Shown here: positions 58,794 to 64,000 of the stretch, piece after piece
Position numbering within the stretch: position 1 is the first letter of the stretch
Layout: each line of letters begins with the position of its first letter
DNA from: Ceratorhiza oryzae-sativae
Lineage: Eukaryota; Basidiomycota; Agaricomycetes; Cantharellales; Ceratobasidiaceae
Assembly (NCBI GenBank): GCA_030998015.1
Contig: JARWMV010000232.1
Coordinates: forward strand, 558,001-622,000
Length of the DNA stretch: 64,000 nucleotides
Direction of reading: 5' to 3'
Notes under the pieces: generated by a model
Seen by the model: the letters and a program-made list of their open reading frames with translations, nothing else
Told to the model about the DNA's origin: nothing
The model's database searches: none
Position numbers and translations under genes: made by a program

Positions 58794-61557
58794 ATGCTCA
58801 ACATCTGGAACCTCATCCTTGGCGTTGTCTACAGCCATGTTCTTCTGGCAACCTTTTTCAGACCTTGGCCGCTGGGGGACATGAACGTGTGAGTGCCCCT
58901 GAGTGACTCCTGAGGGAACTGAAGCTAACCTTTTCACCGTACCAGAGATAATATGGAATACGCATTTATAGCTAACGTTAGTAGTGCGTTGCGGGGTACT
59001 CGGTGAGTGCAGCATTTGAACCTTTACTGGACCGAGTGAACGCTGAAGCTTGGCTTGCTAAAGGCTGGTTTCCACGTTTGGCGGATGTTTTTGGAATACT
59101 TCGTCTCTTGCGCTGGCCTGGATTGCAACTCTCGTGGTCTATTCGGATATGATAAGTGGACTGCTTCATCATGCTCTGTCTTTTCCATCGATCTCTACCG
59201 CGCAGATTTAAGAGAGGTCATGGTTCCTGGACATGCAGTTCGACAGCCTGTATGTCACCCCGAGGAAATATGGGAACGGGTTCGACAGCAATTCCTGGAT
59301 TCCGTTGGATCGCAAGAGCAAATGTTCCGCATGGCCAGATTCGAACCAACAATGTTTCTGTCTTCCCTCAACCGAATGGCGACCCTACCACGATACGTCC
59401 CTCGAGCCTTATCAGGTCATTCCGACTTGGCTCTTTGGCACATGGAGACGCAGCACTACGGTGATCCCTCCTTCGCTCAGTTCTTAGGAGAGGATCAAGC
59501 CCTGGTGATAAGCGTCCTATATGCGTGCGTCGTGGTTGCGGTTGGCTGTTCATTCTCAAGAAGGGAAGGTACATTGGAGGTGAGTAGGAATGAACAACTC
59601 GGCCATGTATGCGCGCTGACATCCCTCTAGCGAACGAATCTGCTCGTGCTCGCCGTCTTGCGCCGCCAACGGGAGTGTTCCACGAATTCGCGAGTTCAGC
59701 GATGGAAGCTAAGCGCTGGGAGTTTGTTCTACAACCATACTCCGCTTTGGATTACGAACAAGATGAGTTGGACCGACTTCTTAACGACAGCACGTCGAAC
59801 GAGACTATTCAAAACGACGAGCTCTTTGATCTCTCCTTGGGCTCCGGGAAAAGTCTCTGTGCTATCTCTCTCATCGCGCCTTCGGATTCCGGGCTCGACA
59901 CTCCGCCCCCCTGTTCCATCGATTCCACGTGTGTCCCCTTACTGTACGACGGAGATGATACCAAGGATAGCACCAAGCACGCAACGGCCTCGGATAGCTC
60001 GATCGACTCCCTCCCTCAAGATGATCCTCCATGTGAGGCACATTATACAAGCCAACCAGAGGTAAGTACATCGTTTCAAATGCATATCACGCGAGTTGTT
60101 TACTGAATAAAATAGTGGCCCCGTAACTTGGATACCGCAACGGACATTGGACTAAATGACAACATCTTACAGGAGCCCCAACTCTCGCTTCAGGAATCCG
60201 TTTACCACGACAAGGCTAAGGCGGCGCTAAATGTTTTCGATGTAGAACTGGTGAGTGCAGCTTCGAAGGTGAGTATATTCATACGTTTTGATACATTTGT
60301 GACAGGAACGGGAGACTGGTGTGGACGCCCGCCGATTGGAAGCTCAAGATACGTTGTTCGCCACAAGTGTTGGAGATGCGAATCCGGACTCTACCTCGAC
60401 TGGATCCGATGGGTTCTCTGTTACGGTCGACACGGAGATATCCAACGGCGATGAAGCTCTCACAACAGTTCATGACCCCGACGAAACTGAAGGTATGAGC
60501 ACCGACTTTGAGCAAGAGGACGACGAAGATCAGGCGGGGATCGATCTAGATATCATCCAATCCCAGGCATCTAGCGACAAAACGACTCCCACTAGGCCGC
60601 GACTTGTATCTAGTGCGAGCTGCCCCGCCGCATTGCCCGGCATCGTTCCACTTGATCTGCCAACCTCTCCTCCAACCCAATCCGTGCTCCTAACTAGCGC
60701 AAGCTGCCCTGGATTCCTACCGTCCCAGTCTCCCGCCCTCGTCTCGGATTTGGAAGATTACGACCCTGTGGAGCCTCGCAAGATTGTTGGAAGCCAGACA
60801 TGCTCAAACCTTGCTCTGGTTGGAAGTCAAACGAGCTCTCCGATGGATCCAAACGGAGAACCAGGGATCCCCGTCAGCAAGAGCGACCTTGGAATCTCGA
60901 CGCTAGGGACCTTGTTGGCTCAGGGGGCTGAAGTCATGCTTGGGGCTATGGATACAGTCTCACAACTGGTATCGGACGACACGGCCAGCCCTTTGGCCGG
61001 TAAGCAACGAATTCATATAGCTTTACTGAACGGATTTGGATTTAAAAACAAAATTGTTAGGGCCTTGTGTAGAACAGGAGGGACCCCTCGAGGCCAAGGA
61101 AGTAAACCCGAAGATGGAGATGGCATGTGAAGAAAAAGGGGAAATCTGGGACGGTCCGACCAGTGACACAGAGCAAGCCGTGTCCAACTCCCGGCCAACG
61201 GAGACCACTGCGAGTTCCACAAAAGGGCCTAGCAAGAGCCCAAGCGCTTTGCGCTCGGATATCAAGATGTATACGAGGCTGGCGACAAAACTAGAGGGCT
61301 TGATCGAGGATATAAAAGCTGGTCGACCGATACCAGGCAGGGACGGCACTCGTAGTCTGGAGTGGTTCGAGAGGAAGCTCAAAAGGGCGGAGGAGAGTGT
61401 AAAGGTGGCCATAGAGGGATTGGCGTGGAAGGAGGTGAAGACGGTTGAAAAAGAGGCTGCAGAGGCCGCAAAGAAGGAGAGGCGAATGAAAAAGAAAGCG
61501 GAGAAGATGGCCAGGAAGCAAGCCGCTAAGGAGGCGGAGAAATCAGTGTCACCATAA
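58794..61557 (+). CDS. unrecognised single-pass membrane protein with long acidic tail
   Basis: ATG 58794 (MLNIWNLILGVVYSHVLLAT) then, after splicing, DNMEYAFIANVSSALRGTR and further exons with MQFDSLYVTPRKYGNGF, WIPLDRKSKCSAWPDSNQQC and SLEPYQ, spliced over 65 nt to FLGEDQALVISVLYACVVVA followed by VGCSFSRRE, a clear membrane helix with a basic stop-transfer end. Next exon (59632 on) ANESARARRLAPP, then a roughly 450-residue acidic, Ser/Asp-rich region with near-repeats SSASCPAALPG / TSASCPGFLPS and VGSQTCSNLA / VGSQTSSPM. The C-terminus is a basic coiled coil (KEAAEAAKKERRMKKKAEKM). I do not recognise the family. The Cys-containing N-terminal part is presumably lumenal or extracellular and the acidic tail cytosolic. 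Exon joins in the first 600 bp are tentative. Confidence 0.55.
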
Positions 61558-63369
61558 AAGCAAATACTGATGTAGTGTTAAGTTCGAACTCTGTCTCTGT
61601 ATATATTGGTGTATCGGTTTGTTTTGTGACCATTCGAACGTGTCGTGTTAGGAATTCATTTCTTTCTCTATGAAAGATGACGAAACCCGCTTATACACAA
61701 GGTGGGTTTTTTGGGATCCGACTGCATGCGGCTACTACCTTACATGACTTGAAAGATCGAAGCAACGGCTTCTGGGCCGAAATCGGCGCCGACCGTGTAC
61801 GTTTTCTAGCATCTGCCGCATAGCAAGTAGAACAGCAAAGGGATGCATTATCATATAGCCATAGAATTAGAGTTTTCGATTTGTTCGCTATGCAGTGGTT
61901 GACCTGTTGTTGTTCAAGTACTCGCTAAAATAGTGAGATGTATGCATACATGGATGGGCATTATTTTGCACCCACGATCCTGGAACTGGAAGCCGCCCAA
62001 CTCCAGAGCACCGGCCTTGCTACAGCTGATGGTGAAGCGTCAAAATAGAAAAAGCAGCGACATGTAAGAAGTGGGAGAAGAAGACAATAGGCTCAATGGC
62101 GGGGCAAAACAAAACTGAGATAAGTGCATCCATGGCGCGCCGCCGGAAGGCACTCTTCGGCGGCCTTGGCAGTGCACGCGCGGACTATTTGATGATTTCA
62201 CTTCATAATGTGTCAAGTCATGCCTCGATTAGCTTAGTATAATAATACCAGGACAGAACGGCGATAATAGTGCCACTATCCGAAGCTCGTGAGCCGACGT
62301 GGACTGTTAATCTAACGTGCTTCTTTCGTAAATTCTCCGGATTGATTATGCCCGCACTTCTCTACGCCAAAGCTGGACAAGGCAGTGTCTCGAAATATCT
62401 TTCTACAGAAAACGCTCAATCGACTAGAGGCAATGATCTAACCAGTGTTTTCCTATCGACACTCGGATGCATCTCTCGGAGCCCAATGGCACGCATAGTA
62501 TCCACCTTCCTTGCTCCTGCCTGCACTCCAACGCCGCTCTTGTTCTACTAACACGGTTCTGCTATCAGGGCCCGCTCAAATTCCTCGGTAAAATCGAAAA
62601 CCCAGGTAATGAGTGCTTTAATGCTGTCGACTTCTCAATCCAGGCGTCTAACCAAATAAATTATCCGACGAGGGAAAAAAGACCGGGTACTCACCTTGAT
62701 ATTCGAGTTGGCGGCCATTATTGGAATTGTCAAGAGCCACCATTGGAAGTGTTGGAACGATTCAAAAGTTATCATCGGAATCAAACTCGTGCCTCTCGAA
62801 CAAACTGGCAGAGTCAACCGTTAAGTGAATCTATACTCACCATCTCGTCGCTGAGGCGTCATCCTATAGGCGTCATTCCCACTCCCCATGTCGACTCTTG
62901 GTTACGTGGAATAAGACGCGTTGCCCAATCCAGTCTGCTTTTGAGTGGCTTCAAAAAATATTTGGGATACTCACATCATAAGGGAGCATATCCATTCAAA
63001 TTGGCAAACGCACAACACAACGTTCTCCCAAACCAAGGATCCAGAGTACGGGCAAAATGACTGTGCGTTGTGTATTGGGTAAACAAGTGGGCAACATATA
63101 CGTACAAGGCAGACAACAAGGCAGGGAGAGGAGAGATATCCGATCCAACAGGCACAGCGGAGACGAAGGGTGAGGAGACTAACAGCGAGTACCAGAACAA
63201 AAGAAGAACCAAAATCAAGACCGAGACTGAGGAAACCCAGGACAGGCGGAAATGAACAGAAGATTAAGACAACCCATAGCACGCGATAGGTGTGATGGGA
63301 AGAATTATGTACCAAAAGTGTACGAAGCAAGCATGGAACGAAAAATCAAAATAGGCAACGATTGTGCAA
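61558..63369. other. intergenic, no gene supported
   Basis: Open frames on both strands are short. A hydrophobic minus-strand frame (62976-63330) begins like a signal sequence, and GTGAGT sites lie nearby, but I could not splice a coherent protein and saw no family. Confidence 0.4.
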
Positions 63370-64000
63370 TTAGCTATACCAGCCATCCTCATCGCAGGTC
63401 AGGGTAGTAGATGCGACACTTTGAGCTGGGGAAGGCACTCGGGGTCGATGGTGCTGGGCTTGGCGCGCGTGGCTTGGGCGAGGAGTTTGCGGAGGCACTA
63501 ACGCCCGGCCATTGCCATTTGTTACCGGGGCATGCATCGAGGCCCAAACGGATGGTGGGGGAGGGCTAGCGGAACCATTAGGAAGGTCCAGTGATTTACC
63601 GTTTGGGAGCCCGTTGGATGCGTGCAGCGATGCCCCGAGGCCTTGGCGCGTTGGCGTATACACCGAGGTGCTATGTGAAAGACGCGAGAGCGAACGGGAA
63701 AGATCCACGGGCATCCCGGTTACCACGCCGTTACGCTGCGGTACGGGAGCCACAGGAGTCTGAGGGCGAGCAGCCTCGGCGAGCTCGGCTTTGGCAGTAT
63801 CGAGTTGATGCTCCAGCGTAACGATTTGATTTTGCATCGATTGAGCACGTTGCTGCACAATGTTGTCAATAAATGAAGCAGTGAAAATCGCAAAGTGCCA
63901 CTCACGTCATGTTGTTGCTCAGCTTCAAGGAGGTCCTTTACTCGTAGTTGAAGCTGTGCGACCTGTTCCTGCGCCTGGGAATGACTCTCCTCGAGCTCAT
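63370..64000 (-). CDS. coiled-coil protein, C-terminal part (runs off the window)
   Basis: The upstream exon enters from the window edge with ELEESHSQAQEQVAQLQLRV and KDLLEAEQQHD, ending at a GTGAGT donor (about 63907). A 53-nt intron leads to QRAQSMQNQIVTLEHQLDTA at 63852. The heptad-rich first part is a coiled coil; the remainder is a Pro/Ser/Asn-rich disordered tail (TPRPSHARQAQHHRPRVPSP) ending LTCDEDGWYS at the stop 63370. Only about 190 residues are visible, so the family cannot be named. Confidence 0.65.

Noticed and set aside
62270..63330. Several frames incl. a hydrophobic minus-strand one
   Set aside because: Could not be spliced to a coherent protein; no family pattern.

Overview
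The window reads as nuclear DNA of a filamentous basidiomycete (Agaricomycetes). Nearly every recognisable gene is cut by short introns, mostly about 40-65 nt, with GTNNGY donors. Gene order is dense on both strands. The families present are fungal: chitin synthase export chaperone, MAM3/CNNM, Spo22/Zip4, UTP18, MED21, a MGCC-type G-alpha, a DUF7918-type protein and a degenerate F-box gene. Three family-8 polysaccharide lyases plus the DUF7918 and F-box types suggest a Rhizoctonia/Thanatephorus-like fungus. That placement is inference; no rRNA or marker locus is in the window.

Layout. 0.5-1.0 kb: a small three-exon membrane protein. 2.4-8.7 kb, all minus: a Pho85-type cyclin, CHS7 and a GT25 glycosyltransferase. 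8.8-20.2 kb: a ChaC-like gamma-glutamylcyclotransferase (+) converging on a CNNM/MAM3 metal transporter (-), which shares a roughly 130-bp divergent promoter with UTP18 (+); UTP18 converges on SPO22/ZIP4 (-). 21.3-28.7 kb: G-alpha (-), MED21 (-) and phosphatidylserine decarboxylase (+) as a divergent pair, then an FSP1/AIF-like FAD oxidoreductase (-). 28.7-31.4 kb is a stop-rich gene desert. 31.4-50.1 kb is dominated by three secreted PL8 lyases. PL8-1 (+) and PL8-2 (-) flank a DUF7918 gene and a mitochondrial PDK-type kinase. PL8-2 and PL8-3 are tandem on the minus strand, separated by a roughly 4-kb hAT-like DNA transposon. 50.4-51.2 kb is a LINE 3' remnant. 52.2-56.6 kb is a VPS3/TGFBRAP1-like tethering subunit (-). 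56.7-57.6 kb is an F-box pseudogene. 58.8-61.6 kb is an unrecognised single-pass membrane protein with a long acidic tail. The window ends inside a coiled-coil gene (-).

Most of the interval is housekeeping: cell wall export, secretory glycosylation, glutathione turnover, vacuole/endosome, ribosome biogenesis, meiosis, Mediator and lipid synthesis. The accessory part is 28-51 kb, where PL8 duplication, a DNA transposon and retroelement debris coincide. I found no convincing new multi-gene system. The best leads are the PL8 cluster, the hAT element with palindromic subterminal repeats and two hairpin micro-insertions, a one-base frameshift in the ChaC gene, and a G-alpha with an atypical C-terminus.
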